Source: Paraburkholderia sp. CNPSo 3272
GTDB taxonomy: Bacteria; Pseudomonadota; Gammaproteobacteria; Burkholderiales; Burkholderiaceae
DNA: 64,000 bases
Assembly: GCF_024206495.1 (NCBI RefSeq)
Contig: NZ_JAMBPQ010000006.1
Span: forward strand, 277,663 to 341,662
Reading direction: 5' to 3'
Made by a program: the position numbers and the translations under genes. Positions 1-11,308 of this stretch are shown here, piece by piece. Positions within the stretch are counted from its first letter, which is position 1, and every line of letters starts with the position of its first letter. Under the pieces are notes generated by a model that worked only from the letters and a program-made list of their open reading frames with translations, was not told the DNA's origin and did no database searches.

Positions 1-397
1 GCTCGCGGGCCTGTCGTCGCAAGCGGTGGTGTTCGGCGCGTACGCGTTCTGCGGCGTGACCGCCGCGATTGCCGGCATTCTCATCAGCTCGAACGTGCGC
101 AGCGCAGACGGCAACAACGCGGGCCTGCTGCTCGAACTCGACGCCATTCTCGCCGTGACGCTCGGCGGCACCTCGCTGCTGGGCGGCCGCTTCAGCCTCG
201 CGGGTACGGTGCTCGGCGCGCTCATCATTCAGACGCTCACCTACACCACCTATTCGATCGGCGTGCCGCCCGAGGCCACGCTCGTCGTGAAGGCCGTGGT
301 CGTGCTGCTCGTGTGCCTGATCCAGTCGCCCGCCGCGCGTACCTTCGCTTTTCAACAACTCAAACGCATCGCTCTCGCGCGCCGCGTGCGCGCCTGA
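1..397 (+). CDS. ytfT: Sugar ABC transporter permease (YtfT-like), 3' part
   Basis: Only the last ~131 residues are present; the gene starts left of the window. The fragment is hydrophobic and carries the BPD_transp_2 signature of ribose/galactofuranose-type permeases (LDAILAVTLGGTSLLGG), the loop where these permeases meet their ATPase. It would form the inner-membrane channel of a CUT2-family sugar importer. The next gene, 32 bases downstream, is a second, YjfF-like permease. The E. coli galactofuranose importer has the same paired YtfT-YjfF order, so galactofuranose or a related sugar is likely. The binding protein and ATPase must lie outside the window. Family call firm; exact substrate inferred. 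Confidence 0.85.
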   Translation, partial: LAGLSSQAVVFGAYAFCGVTAAIAGILISSNVRSADGNNAGLLLELDAILAVTLGGTSLLGGRFSLAGTVLGALIIQTLTYTTYSIGVPPEATLVVKAVVVLLVCLIQSPAARTFAFQQLKRIALARRVRA

Positions 398-429
398 GTC
401 GTCATGCACCCATTCGGGGGAAGCCGAGC

Positions 430-1575
430 ATGAACCGCCCTGCCCTGTCCTTTTCGAACACGCTCGCAGCGTGCCGGCGCGGCGCCACCCGCTTCGTCGA
501 TCCGCGCGTGCTGCCCATCGTCGTGACCGTCGTGCTCTTTGCCGTGCTGTTCGGCTTCGGCTCGGTCATGTACACCGGCTTCTTCTCGCTTCAGGTGGCC
601 TTCGGGCTGCTGGTCGATAACGCGTTCCTGCTGATCGTCGCCATCGGCATGACGTTCGTGATCATCTCGGGCGGCATCGATCTTTCGGTCGGCGCCGTGG
701 TCGCGCTCACGACGATTCTCTGCGCCGTGGGCACCGAGAAGCTGCACTGGCCCGTGCTCGTCGTCGTGCCGCTCGTGTTGCTCTGCGGCGCGCTCTATGG
801 CGCGGCAATGGGCGCGCTGATCCACTTCTTCCGGCTGCAGCCCTTCATCATCACGCTCGCAGGCATGTTCCTGGCGCGCGGCACCTGCTTTCTCATCACC
901 ACCGAATCCATCCAGATCAACGATCCCGGTTTTCACGCGCTCTCCGAATTCAGCATTCCGGTAGGCAGCGGCTCGCTGACCACGGGTTCGCTCACGGCCA
1001 TCGCCATGCTCGCTGCGGGCATCGTCATCGCGCACTTCACGCGTTTCGGGCGCAACGTCTACGCGATCGGCGGCAACGAGCGCTCCGCGCTGCTCATGGG
1101 CCTGCCGGTGGCGCGCACCAAGATCGGCGTGTATGCGCTCTCGGGCTTCTGCTCGGCGCTCGGCGGCGTGGTGTTTACGCTCTACGTGCTCTCGGGCTAC
1201 GGGCTGCAGGCCCAAGGCATGGAACTCGACGCGATCGCCGCTACCGTGATCGGCGGCACGCTGCTCACGGGCGGCGTGGGCTATGTGATCGGCTCGGTGT
1301 TCGGCGTGGGCATCCTGGGCACGATCCAGACGCTCATTACCTTCGACGGCACGCTGAGTTCATGGTGGACGCGCATCGTGATCGGCGCGCTGCTCTGCGC
1401 GTTCTGCCTCATGCAGCGCGCGACCGAGCGCCACGCCGCGCGCCGCAAATCGACGGGCACAGGACGCGGCGCACCGCGCACCGCTCGCCCGCGCACGCAA
1501 GCCGCCACGCCGATGGACCAGGCCAAGCTCGCCAGCCCGCCGCCGCACATGCAGGAGGCAAAAGGCGGTGCGTAA
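430..1575 (+). CDS. yjfF: Sugar ABC transporter permease (YjfF-like)
   Basis: This 381-residue integral membrane protein is the second permease of a CUT2 sugar importer. It has about eight to ten hydrophobic segments, GGIDLSVGAVVAL near residue 80 and the permease loop LDAIAATVIGGTLLTGG towards the C terminus, both typical of RbsC/YjfF proteins. The last ~45 residues form a basic, proline- and alanine-rich cytoplasmic tail (roughly from RATERHAARRKS), longer than in most relatives. The start at ATG 430 follows AGCCGAGC at normal spacing; a reading frame continuing upstream to 313 would overlap the preceding gene and lacks permease similarity. Pairing with the YtfT-like gene suggests a heterodimeric channel. 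Confidence 0.87.
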   Translation: MNRPALSFSNTLAACRRGATRFVDPRVLPIVVTVVLFAVLFGFGSVMYTGFFSLQVAFGLLVDNAFLLIVAIGMTFVIISGGIDLSVGAVVALTTILCAVGTEKLHWPVLVVVPLVLLCGALYGAAMGALIHFFRLQPFIITLAGMFLARGTCFLITTESIQINDPGFHALSEFSIPVGSGSLTTGSLTAIAMLAAGIVIAHFTRFGRNVYAIGGNERSALLMGLPVARTKIGVYALSGFCSALGGVVFTLYVLSGYGLQAQGMELDAIAATVIGGTLLTGGVGYVIGSVFGVGILGTIQTLITFDGTLSSWWTRIVIGALLCAFCLMQRATERHAARRKSTGTGRGAPRTARPRTQAATPMDQAKLASPPPHMQEAKGGA

Positions 1576-1734
1576 GCCGCTTGTCATGGACGATCGTCGC
1601 CATGGCAGCGCGTATGGAGTAGTTACGGGTATACATGGATTAGGAGGCCTCATCACGCTGCACTAAGATTTTTGCGGTACCGTCGGCGCCTGGCGAACCC
1701 ATGTTCGCTGCGGATGTCTAGCGCGTTCCCCCGG

Positions 1735-1769
1735 TACTGGCCAGTATCTGCACGCTTTTCGACGAAAAG
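1735..1769. promoter_or_regulatory. Two palindromes upstream of the sugar-binding protein gene (candidate operator)
   Basis: A perfect 12-base palindrome TACTGGCCAGTA lies at 1735-1746, and an interrupted palindrome CTTTTCG-A-CGAAAAG at 1755-1769. Both sit within 75 bases of the start of the binding-protein gene, where a sugar-responsive repressor would act. The GntR/FCD regulator at the end of this operon is one candidate ligand; this is inference only. Confidence 0.4.
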
Positions 1770-1808
1770 TCGCCTACATCGACCACGATGACAAGACCGG
1801 AGGAAAAC

Positions 1809-2912
1809 ATGGCGCAGGATCGGGATGACGCAAAAGACGGTAAGAGCTTGATCGACACGGGCCGGCGCGGCCTGATGCAGGGTGCGGGACTGGGCGCGGC
1901 GCTTTCGCTGCTCGGTGCGGTGGGCGGCGGCGGATTCATTTCCACGGCGCAGGCCGCCGAGTCGGGCTTCCCTTCGCACAAGAAGTGGAAGATCGTGTTC
2001 GTCAATCACGTCACCACGAATCCGTTCTTCGTGCCGACGCAATACGGCATTCAGGACGCGTGCTCGCTGCTCAACATGGACTACCAGTGGACCGGCTCGG
2101 CCACGTCCGACGCGGGCGAAATGGTGCGTGCCGTGAATTCGGCCATCGCCGCGAAGGCCGACGCGATCGCAGTGCCGATCGTCGACCCCACCGCCTTCGA
2201 CAAGCCCATTCAGGCAGCGCTCGACGCGGGCATCCCGGTCTTCGCGTACAACGCCGATGCGCCGCGCGGCAAGAAGAACCCGCGCCTCGCCTATATCGGC
2301 CAGGACCTGTATCTCTCGGGCTACCAGATGGGCGAGCGCATCGTGAGCCTGATCGACAGCGGCCTCGTCGGCCTGTTCATCGCCACGCCTGGCCAGCTCA
2401 ACATCCAGCCGCGTCTGGACGGCGCGAGCGACGCCATCAAGAAGTCCGGCAAGAAGATCGACATCCAGACCGTGGCCACGGGCGCGACCGTCAACGAAGA
2501 GCTTTCGAAGATCAAGTCGTTCTACCTGGGCCACCAGGACCTCAAAGGCATGTTCGCCGTGGATGCGGGCAGCACGCAGGGCGTCGCGCAGGTGATGAAG
2601 GAAAACAACCTGCCTTCGAAGGGCGTGCACGGCGGCGGCTTCGACCTGCTGCCGACCACGGTTCAGCTCATTCACGAAGGCTACCTCGACTTCACGATCG
2701 ACCAGCAGCCGTACGTGCAGGGCTTCTACACCGTGATGCAGGCATTCGTGACGCTCGCCTCGGGCGGACTGGTCGGGCCGGCCGACACGAACACGGGTCT
2801 GAAGTTCGTGACGAAGGAAACCGTCGAGCCGTACCTCAATACCTCGACGCGTTTCGAAGGCAAGACCACCAAGCCGCAAATCGTTCCGATGAGCGGTGCG
2901 ATCAAGTCGTAA
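1809..2912 (+). CDS. Sugar ABC transporter periplasmic substrate-binding protein, Tat-type signal
   Basis: This 367-residue periplasmic sugar-binding protein belongs to the Peripla_BP_4 (ribose/LacI-like) family. Residues ~18-46 form an export signal with a twin arginine (TGRRGLMQG) and an AQAA cleavage site, so Tat export is likely; Sec is usual for this family. The mature part begins with the strand KIVFVNHVTTNPFF and contains family blocks such as DAIAVPIVDPTAF and GIPVFAYNADAP. I chose ATG 1809 because GGAGG (1799-1803) lies five bases before it; an in-frame ATG at 1788 has no such site. It heads an operon with a permease and an ATPase. The sugar is not identifiable from sequence. Confidence 0.85.
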   Translation: MAQDRDDAKDGKSLIDTGRRGLMQGAGLGAALSLLGAVGGGGFISTAQAAESGFPSHKKWKIVFVNHVTTNPFFVPTQYGIQDACSLLNMDYQWTGSATSDAGEMVRAVNSAIAAKADAIAVPIVDPTAFDKPIQAALDAGIPVFAYNADAPRGKKNPRLAYIGQDLYLSGYQMGERIVSLIDSGLVGLFIATPGQLNIQPRLDGASDAIKKSGKKIDIQTVATGATVNEELSKIKSFYLGHQDLKGMFAVDAGSTQGVAQVMKENNLPSKGVHGGGFDLLPTTVQLIHEGYLDFTIDQQPYVQGFYTVMQAFVTLASGGLVGPADTNTGLKFVTKETVEPYLNTSTRFEGKTTKPQIVPMSGAIKS

Positions 2913-2939
2913 TGAACCCAGTGCAATGAACTACGAGTG

Positions 2940-3953
2940 ATGAACTCTGTGAACGAAACCGGCAAGGCTGAAGTCTCCGCGCGGGCTGTTGTCCGCCCGC
3001 GCGGGCAATGGCTCTCCGCGTGGGCGCCCGAGTTGCGTATTCTGCTCGTGGCGATGATCCTCGCGGCGTACTTCGAATTTTCAAACCGGGATTTCCTGCT
3101 CACCAACGCGAGTCTCGTCAACCTCTCGCAGTTCATCGCGCCGGTGGCGATCATCGCGTTCGGCGAAATCATGCTGATGATCGGCGGCGACATCGATCTC
3201 TCGGCGGGCATGGTGTTCGCCTTCGCGCCGTTCATGATGGTGTTCGCCAACGACGCGGGCGCGCCGATGTGGCTCGCCGTGATCGCGGGACTCGTAGCCG
3301 CGGGAATTGTCGGCTTCGTGAACGGGGCCGTGACCGTGTGGCTGCGCCTGCCCTCGTTCGTCACGACGCTCGGCACGCTCTTTCTCATCAACGGCATCAC
3401 GCTCACCATTTCGCGCGGCACGCCGGTGCAGACGCCGGGCTCGCCCGAATTCGCGGCCTTCATGGGCGCGTGGGGCTATAGCGAGATCCTCTGGACTATC
3501 GTGATCGCCTTTGCCATGCACGTGCTGTTGCGCCACACGCGCTGGGGCCTGCATACGCAGGCGGCGGGTGCGAATCCGCTAGGCGCGAGCGAGGCCGGTA
3601 TTCATGTGAACCGGCTGCGCCTCGGCAACTTCATCATTGCCGCCGTGCTCGCGGGCTTCACCGGCATTCTGGAAGGCTTTCGCATCACCTCGATCGACCC
3701 GCAGGCGGGCGGCAACCAGATCATGTTCCTCGCCGTGGCTTCGGCCGTGATCGGCGGCACGCCGCTCACGGGCGGCTCGGGCACGATCGTGGGCGGCCTG
3801 ATCGGCGCGGCGGTGCTCGGCATTCTCAACGACGGCTTCACGCTCATCGGCATCAACGCGTTCACCTTCAACATCATCCTCGGCGCCGCGATTCTCGCCG
3901 CCATGGTCTTCAACATCCACGTTGGGCGCCTGCGCCGCAAAGGGAGCCGATGA
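2940..3953 (+). CDS. Sugar ABC transporter permease (RbsC-type)
   Basis: A 337-residue inner-membrane permease of the CUT2 class (BPD_transp_2). It has an N-terminal cytoplasmic stretch, then about nine hydrophobic segments. GGDIDLSAGMVFAF near residue 80 and the ATPase-contact region FLAVASAVIGGTPLTGGSG near residue 265 are diagnostic. ATG 2940 is preceded directly by an in-frame GTG (2937); either could start translation. The gene lies 27 bases after the binding-protein gene, and its stop overlaps the ATG of the following ATPase gene, so the three subunits are probably translated together. Sequence differs clearly from the other sugar permeases in this window, so this is a separate importer. 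Confidence 0.87.
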   Translation: MNSVNETGKAEVSARAVVRPRGQWLSAWAPELRILLVAMILAAYFEFSNRDFLLTNASLVNLSQFIAPVAIIAFGEIMLMIGGDIDLSAGMVFAFAPFMMVFANDAGAPMWLAVIAGLVAAGIVGFVNGAVTVWLRLPSFVTTLGTLFLINGITLTISRGTPVQTPGSPEFAAFMGAWGYSEILWTIVIAFAMHVLLRHTRWGLHTQAAGANPLGASEAGIHVNRLRLGNFIIAAVLAGFTGILEGFRITSIDPQAGGNQIMFLAVASAVIGGTPLTGGSGTIVGGLIGAAVLGILNDGFTLIGINAFTFNIILGAAILAAMVFNIHVGRLRRKGSR

Positions 3954-4762
3954 TGGACGAATCGCAAGCCTCCCCCGGCGGCGCAACCGCCACGGCCAAC
4001 GCCCCGCTCGCGCTGCGGGGCGACAACATCGTCAAGCGCTTCGGCGCGGTCACGGCGCTCGACGGCGTTTCGCTCACGCTCGGCCGCGGCGAAATCCTCG
4101 GCATTCTCGGCGACAACGGCGCGGGCAAGTCCACGCTCGTGAAAATCCTCACGGGTTTTCATCAGCAAACGAGCGGCACACTGCAGATCGACGGCAGCGA
4201 AACGCTGCTGCGCTCGGTGGACCATGCGCGCTCGCTCGGCATCGAATGCGTTTATCAGGACCTCGCACTGGCGAATTCGCTGAGCATTTACCACAACATG
4301 TTCCTGAACCGCGAGATCGTGCGCCGCGGGCCCTTCAAATTGCTCGATCACAAGCAGATGCGCCAGCGAGCGGCGCAGCTGCTCGACGACATCGGCGTGC
4401 ACGTACCCTCGGTGGACCTGCCTGTGGAGCGGCTTTCTGGCGGTCAGCGCCAGGCGATCGCGGTGGCGCGCGCCGTCCATTCGAACGCAAAGATCCTGCT
4501 GCTCGACGAGCCGCTCGCCGCGATGGGAGCGCGCGAAGCGGGTCTCATCATCGATCTCATCATGCGTTTGAAGGAAAAAGGCGGCCTATCGATTATCATG
4601 ATCATGCACAACTATGCGCAGACGCTCGATATTGCGGATCGCATCATGTTGATGCAGCGAGGCCGCGTGACATACGAACAGCACAGCGCCAATACATCGG
4701 TGGCTGAACTGATGGATATCGTGCGGCGGGAATACCGGGCCATGCGCGCCACCAGCGCGTAG
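3950..4762 (+). CDS. Sugar ABC transporter ATP-binding protein (half-size)
   Basis: A 270-residue cytoplasmic ATPase with one nucleotide-binding domain. Walker A is GDNGAGKST, the signature is RLSGGQRQAIAVARA, and Walker B is ILLLDEP. Most CUT2 importers use a double-domain ATPase of about 500 residues, like the AraG-type gene later in this window. The single-domain form, as in fructose FrcA-type systems, must work as a dimer. AGGGAG (3941-3946) precedes the ATGATG start, which overlaps the permease stop. It forms a complete importer with the two genes upstream. Confidence 0.87.
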   Translation: MMDESQASPGGATATANAPLALRGDNIVKRFGAVTALDGVSLTLGRGEILGILGDNGAGKSTLVKILTGFHQQTSGTLQIDGSETLLRSVDHARSLGIECVYQDLALANSLSIYHNMFLNREIVRRGPFKLLDHKQMRQRAAQLLDDIGVHVPSVDLPVERLSGGQRQAIAVARAVHSNAKILLLDEPLAAMGAREAGLIIDLIMRLKEKGGLSIIMIMHNYAQTLDIADRIMLMQRGRVTYEQHSANTSVAELMDIVRREYRAMRATSA

Positions 4763-4816
4763 TGACCCAATAACAAAGGGGGACGCTCTGATCGGGTAGC
4801 CCCCGGCCGGACAATC

Positions 4817-5542
4817 ATGGATTACCGCAATCTAGAGAAACGCAAGAGCATGCACGCGCGCATCGTGCAAGAGCTCGGCATGCAGATCGTGGGCGGCACG
4901 CTCCCCCCCGGGCAGCGCCTGCCCGCCGAACCCACACTGTGCGAGACCTACGGCGTGAGCCGCCCGGTGCTGCGCGAGGCCACGCGCGTGCTGGTCGCCA
5001 AGGGCCTGGTCGTTTCGAAGCCGCGCGTCGGCAGTGTCGTGCGACCGCGCGAAGAATGGCACATGCTCGACCCCGACGTGCTGTACTGGACCGTCAACAG
5101 CATTCCCGAAGGCGAGTTCTTCCGCTCGCTCATGACCGTGCGGCAGATCATCGAACCCGCCGCCGCGGCGCTCGCCGCGATTTCAGCAAACGACGAAGAC
5201 CGCGCCCGCATTACCGCAGCCTACGCGCGCATGGAGCAGGCGCAAACGGCCGCCGACCTGCTCGAGCCCGACCTGGAATTCCACCGCGCGATCATGGCCG
5301 CCACGCATAACAACATGCTGGCGTACATCGGCAACATGCTCTCGCTCGCGCTTTCCGAGTCGATCAAGCTCACTAGCCGCCATCCCAACACGCACGCCCT
5401 TTCGTTGCCGCGCCACAAGGCGATTCTCACGGCGATCGAGCACGGCGACGCACTCGCGGCGCGGCAAGCGAGCGTCGTGCAGCTCGACAATGCGCGCGCC
5501 GACGCCAAATCGATTCTGGGCGGGGCGGGGCTGGAGACCTGA
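4817..5542 (+). CDS. GntR-family transcriptional regulator, FadR/FCD subfamily
   Basis: A 241-residue DNA-binding regulator. Residues ~10-75 form the GntR winged helix (LPAEPTLCETYGVSRPVLREATRVL region), and residues ~95-230 the all-helical FCD ligand domain with candidate metal-binding histidines (LEFHRAIMAATHN and the later RHKAI). Such regulators typically repress sugar or sugar-acid genes and release DNA when an acid intermediate binds. It lies 54 bases after the sugar ATPase gene in the same direction, and converges on the AraH-type permease gene, so either sugar unit could be its target. An internal ATG at 4850 is a possible shorter start. Confidence 0.85.
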   Translation: MDYRNLEKRKSMHARIVQELGMQIVGGTLPPGQRLPAEPTLCETYGVSRPVLREATRVLVAKGLVVSKPRVGSVVRPREEWHMLDPDVLYWTVNSIPEGEFFRSLMTVRQIIEPAAAALAAISANDEDRARITAAYARMEQAQTAADLLEPDLEFHRAIMAATHNNMLAYIGNMLSLALSESIKLTSRHPNTHALSLPRHKAILTAIEHGDALAARQASVVQLDNARADAKSILGGAGLET

Positions 5543-5571
5543 GGCTCGCAAACTAGAGCAGCGCCGCGCCA

Positions 5572-5588
5572 GGGCCGCATTGCGGCCC
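5572..5588. terminator. Hairpin between convergent genes (possible terminator)
   Basis: GGGCCGC-ATT-GCGGCCC forms a seven-base-pair stem with a three-base loop in the 63-base gap between the convergent GntR and AraH-type genes. No T-tract follows on either strand, so intrinsic termination is uncertain. Confidence 0.35.
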
Positions 5589-5605
5589 ATCGGCGTGCCC
5601 TTCCC

Positions 5606-6616
5606 TCACACTGCGCGCTTGCTGCGGCGGTACTGGTCGAACAGCACCGCGAGCAGCAGAATACCGCCGCGAATCAGGTACTGATAGAACGTCGGTACGT
5701 TCATGAGGCTCATGGCGTCTTGCACCGAGCCCATGATCAGCACGCCCACGAGCACGCCCGAGATCGTCGCCACGCCGCCCGTGAGCGACACGCCGCCCAG
5801 CACGCAAGCCGAGATCACGCCGAGCTCGAGGCCAACCGAAGTCTTCGGGTCGCCCAGACTCATGCGCGAGGCCAGCATCACGCCCGCAAAGCCCGTAATG
5901 AGCCCTTGCAGCACGAACACCGTGATCTTGATGCGCGTGACCGGCAGGCCTGCCAGGCGCGCCGCTTCGCTATTGCCGCCCACCGCGAGCACGTTCTTGC
6001 CGAACACGGTTTTCTTGAGCAGGAAGCCGAACACCACGAAGCCGATGATGTTGCTCCAGATCGGGAACGAAATGCCGAGGAAGGAGCCGCCGCCCAGATC
6101 GAAGAAGCGCTCTTCGGAGATCATCACGGCGTCGCCGTTCGAGGTGAGGAACGCGAGACCGCGCACCGCTTCCATCATCGCGAGCGTGGCGATCAGCGAG
6201 TTGATCTTGAAGCGCGCTATCAGCACGCCGTTCACGAGCCCCACCGCCCCGCCCGCGAGCACGCCGGCCGTAATGCCGAGCAGCACGCTATGCGACTGCG
6301 TGATGACCGTGGAGGCCACCACGCCCGCGAAGGCCACGATCGAGGCGACCGAAAGATCGACCTCGCCGAGCGCGAGCACGAACATCATCGTGACGGCGAT
6401 CGAGCCGATCAGCGTGACGGAGAGCAGCAGGCCCTGAATGTTGCGGGTCGTGAGGAAGTCGGGCACCGTTGCGGATAGCACCGCGAACAGCACCACGAAC
6501 ACCACCGCGATGCCCGATTTGTTGATCATGTCCCAGGCCCGCGCGCGCTGGGGGGTAATCGGCGCGGCGGCTTCGTTGACGGTAGGCGTGCCCTGTGGCT
6601 GCATGGCTTCACTCAT
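5606..6616 (-). CDS. araH: L-arabinose-type ABC transporter permease (AraH)
   Basis: A 336-residue inner-membrane permease, last gene of the arabinose operon. After a ~30-residue cytoplasmic leader come about ten hydrophobic segments. LALGEVDLSVASIVAF and LGVISACVLGGVSLTGGVATISG are the CUT2 permease signatures. Gene order AraF, AraG, AraH matches the E. coli L-arabinose importer, and the adjacent catabolic genes support arabinose as substrate. The 81 bases separating it from araG contain an inverted repeat, GGTCGCG (6639-6645) with CGCGACC (6670-6676), which may form an intercistronic stem. Confidence 0.87.
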   Translation of the reverse strand: MSEAMQPQGTPTVNEAAAPITPQRARAWDMINKSGIAVVFVVLFAVLSATVPDFLTTRNIQGLLLSVTLIGSIAVTMMFVLALGEVDLSVASIVAFAGVVASTVITQSHSVLLGITAGVLAGGAVGLVNGVLIARFKINSLIATLAMMEAVRGLAFLTSNGDAVMISEERFFDLGGGSFLGISFPIWSNIIGFVVFGFLLKKTVFGKNVLAVGGNSEAARLAGLPVTRIKITVFVLQGLITGFAGVMLASRMSLGDPKTSVGLELGVISACVLGGVSLTGGVATISGVLVGVLIMGSVQDAMSLMNVPTFYQYLIRGGILLLAVLFDQYRRSKRAV

Positions 6617-6697
6617 TTCTGGTTCATCGTTTCGGATCGGTCGCGAGCGTCGATTGAAGACGTTTCAGACGCGACCGGCAAGGCAAAAAAACAGGCT

Positions 6698-8248
6698 TCA
6701 GCGCGGCAGCGCCATCTTGATCAGTTCGTCGGGCGAAGCTTCGGCCTTCGGCAGGCTGCCCGCAATTCGCCCTTCGCGCATCACGATGATGCGGTCCGAC
6801 ACGCCGATCACTTCGGCCAGGTCGCTCGACACCATGATGACGGTCTTGCCCGCTTCCGCGAGCTCGTACAGCAGGTTGTAGATTTCGGCGCGCGCGCCCA
6901 CGTCGATGCCGCGCGTGGGCTCGTCCATCAGGAACACCTCGATGCGTTCGGCGAGCCAGCGCGACAGAATCACCTTCTGCTGGTTGCCGCCCGAGAGCGT
7001 GCCGATGGCCGTGTCGCCGTTGCGCGTCTTGATCGCGAGTTTCTTGATGTAGTCCTGCGCGAGATCGCGCTCGCGCCGCGCGTCGAGGAGGAAGCGCGCG
7101 GGGCTGAAGTGGCGGCGCGCGCTGATGTTGAGGTTATCGGCCACCGACGCGATCGCGACGATGCCTTCCTGCTTGCGGTCCTCGGGGCAGAGCGCGAGGC
7201 CCGCGCGCACGGCGTCGCGCGGGCTCGCGAAATTGACGCGCTTGCCGCCGAGTTCGACGTGGCCCGCGCTGGCGCGCGTCGCGCCGTAAATCAGCTTCAT
7301 GAGTTCCGAGCGCCCGGCGCCCACGAGCCCGAAGAAGCCGACGATTTCGCCGCGCCGCGCCGTGAACGATACCGGCTCGGCGAGCCCAGGACCTAGCAGG
7401 CCCTTCGCTTCGAGCAGGACGTCTCCCGCTTCGCGCGGACGATAGCCGTACACGTCCTCGATCGAGCGGCCCACCATCGCCGCAATGAGGCGATTGCGGT
7501 CGAGATCGGCCACCGAATCGAACGTCTCGATGCGCTTGCCGTCGCGGAACACCGTCACGCGGTCGCAGAGCTCATAGACTTCATCCATGCGGTGCGTGAC
7601 GTAGATGATCGCGCGGCCATCCGCGCGCAGCGCGTTGATGATGCGAAAGAGGTTCTCCGTCTCGCGCGCCGAGAGCGAGCTGGTCGGTTCGTCGAAGGCG
7701 ATCACGCGCGCGTCGCGCATGAGCGCCTTGCCGATTTCGATCATCTGGCGCTGGCCGATGGAGAGGTTCTTCACCGGCGTGCGCGGATCGATGCGCTCGC
7801 CAAGCCGCTTGAGCTCATCCATCGCGCGCTTGACGAGCGTGCCCTCGTCGAGCACGCCGAGGCGATTGGGCAACTGCCCGAGCATCAGGTTTTCCGCCAC
7901 CGTCAGCTCGGGCACGAGATGCAGTTCCTGATAGATGATCGCGATACCCGCTTCGAGCGCCGCCTTCGTGGTCGTAAAGCGGTGCTCCACGCCACCCAGC
8001 TCGAGCGTGCCTTCCTGCGGCTGGTTCACACCCGATAGCACCTTGAGCAGCGTGGATTTGCCCGCGCCGTTCTCGCCCATCAAGCCGTGTACCTCGCCGG
8101 CACGCACTTCCAGCGCCACGCGGTCGAGCGCGCGCACGCCCGGGAAGCTCACGGTAATGCCGTCGAGCTCCAGGTACGCGCGATTCCCCTGTTGAGCGCT
8201 CTTCACCGCGTTCGCTTGCGCGCTCGCATCAGTCATCGTTTCAGTCAT
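6698..8248 (-). CDS. araG: L-arabinose-type ABC transporter ATP-binding protein (AraG)
   Basis: A 516-residue cytoplasmic ATPase with two nucleotide-binding domains. The first has a complete Walker A (GENGAGKST), signature [15 protein letters not shown] and Walker B (VIAFDEP). The second has a degenerate Walker A region ([10 protein letters not shown]) but an intact signature [14 protein letters not shown] and Walker B (VFLMDEP). This asymmetric pattern is normal for RbsA/AraG/XylG proteins. AGGGA lies five bases before the ATG at 8248; a second ATG four codons on could also serve. It powers the importer formed with the flanking araF and araH genes. Confidence 0.88.
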   Translation of the reverse strand: MTETMTDASAQANAVKSAQQGNRAYLELDGITVSFPGVRALDRVALEVRAGEVHGLMGENGAGKSTLLKVLSGVNQPQEGTLELGGVEHRFTTTKAALEAGIAIIYQELHLVPELTVAENLMLGQLPNRLGVLDEGTLVKRAMDELKRLGERIDPRTPVKNLSIGQRQMIEIGKALMRDARVIAFDEPTSSLSARETENLFRIINALRADGRAIIYVTHRMDEVYELCDRVTVFRDGKRIETFDSVADLDRNRLIAAMVGRSIEDVYGYRPREAGDVLLEAKGLLGPGLAEPVSFTARRGEIVGFFGLVGAGRSELMKLIYGATRASAGHVELGGKRVNFASPRDAVRAGLALCPEDRKQEGIVAIASVADNLNISARRHFSPARFLLDARRERDLAQDYIKKLAIKTRNGDTAIGTLSGGNQQKVILSRWLAERIEVFLMDEPTRGIDVGARAEIYNLLYELAEAGKTVIMVSSDLAEVIGVSDRIIVMREGRIAGSLPKAEASPDELIKMALPR

Positions 8249-8291
8249 TGCATCCCTGCCCTTTGCTTCGCCTCAGTCTTCTACGCAGTCC

Positions 8292-9296
8292 TTAGATACC
8301 CAGCTCGCTGCGCACGGCCGTCCAGTTGTCGCGCGTCATCAGCTTGCCGGTGGTCTGCGTGTCGGCGGCCGGCTGCTTGCCGTCGCGGATCCACTCGACG
8401 AGGTTCTCGGCACTTTCCTTGCCGTGGTTCGTCGAGCTCACGGCGATCGTGCCGTAGAAGCCCGTAGGCTGCTTCTTCTGGAACTCGGCGAACGCTTCGC
8501 CTGCGCCGTTGATGCCCACGCCGATCACGTCAGCCGACGGGATATGCAGCTGTTCGGTCGCGCGCACGGCGCCCAGCACGCTTTCTTCGTTGAGCGCGAA
8601 CACCACCCACTTCTTGATGTTCGGATGCTGGGCGAGCACCGGCGACGCCGCATTGAAGCCGCCTTCGTCGTCGGTGGTCTTTTGCGGGGCGTCGAAGATG
8701 TTTTCCTTCTTGAAGCCGCCGGCCAGCAGCGATTGCGTCGCGCCGTCCGTGCGCAGCTTCGCCGTGGGCAGTTCATAGTCGGTGATACGCAGCGCGCCCA
8801 CTTCTTCCGGCTTCCAGCCGCGGCGCTTCATTTCGTCGGTGATCGCCTGACCGACCTGATTGCCGATCTTGAGCGCCGACATGCCGAGATGCGGCACGCT
8901 GGCGATCGGCTTGCCCGACGAGTCGACGAGCTGGTCATCCACCGTCACGAACTTCATGTTGTAGCGCTTGGCGCGCGCCTGGATCGCCGGCCCGAGACGC
9001 ACGTCGGGCGCGCAGATCACGAAGCCCTGTGCGCCTTGCGCGCCGAGGTTGTCGATGGCGGCGAGCACCTTCTCGCCGTCCGGCGTGCCGATGTTCACCA
9101 CCGAGAAGTTCTCCTTCTGGCCGAGCGCCGTGGCGGCCTTCTGCTCGTTGATGAACCATGCCTGTTCCGGCATCTTCACGAGGAAACCGATCTTCACGGG
9201 CGAGTCGGCGTGCGCCGCCACGTTCATGCCGAGCGGGGCAATGCACATCGCCGCGAATGCGGCACGAAGGGTCAAACGGCGGATCTTGCTGGTCAT
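8292..9296 (-). CDS. araF: L-arabinose-binding periplasmic protein (AraF)
   Basis: A 334-residue periplasmic binding protein with a Sec signal peptide (basic start, hydrophobic core, AHA-D cleavage near residue 31). The mature protein begins KIGFLVKMPEQAWFINEQ, a pattern shared with E. coli AraF, and ends with TGFYGTIAVSSTNHGKESA, the AraF C-terminal lobe. It captures arabinose (AraF homologues also bind galactose or fucose) and delivers it to AraGH. AGGAGACAGGAG precedes the ATG. It lies 43 bases before araG and 56 bases after the dehydrogenase gene, within a single-direction operon. Confidence 0.88.
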   Translation of the reverse strand: MTSKIRRLTLRAAFAAMCIAPLGMNVAAHADSPVKIGFLVKMPEQAWFINEQKAATALGQKENFSVVNIGTPDGEKVLAAIDNLGAQGAQGFVICAPDVRLGPAIQARAKRYNMKFVTVDDQLVDSSGKPIASVPHLGMSALKIGNQVGQAITDEMKRRGWKPEEVGALRITDYELPTAKLRTDGATQSLLAGGFKKENIFDAPQKTTDDEGGFNAASPVLAQHPNIKKWVVFALNEESVLGAVRATEQLHIPSADVIGVGINGAGEAFAEFQKKQPTGFYGTIAVSSTNHGKESAENLVEWIRDGKQPAADTQTTGKLMTRDNWTAVRSELGI

Positions 9297-9352
9297 GCTC
9301 CTGTCTCCTCAGGTGTGGTTTGCTGCGTGTGTAATGCTTGAAAGAAGCGTCG

Positions 9353-11268
<1,916 letters not shown>

Positions 11269-11308
11269 GTCTTCAGTCCTGCTTGAGAAAGAGTGTCAGC
11301 CCGTGCCT

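Noticed and set aside
6639..6676. Hairpin between araG and araH as a terminator
   Set aside because: On the minus strand the T-run lies before the stem, not after it, so it cannot act as an intrinsic terminator; it may be only an intercistronic stem.
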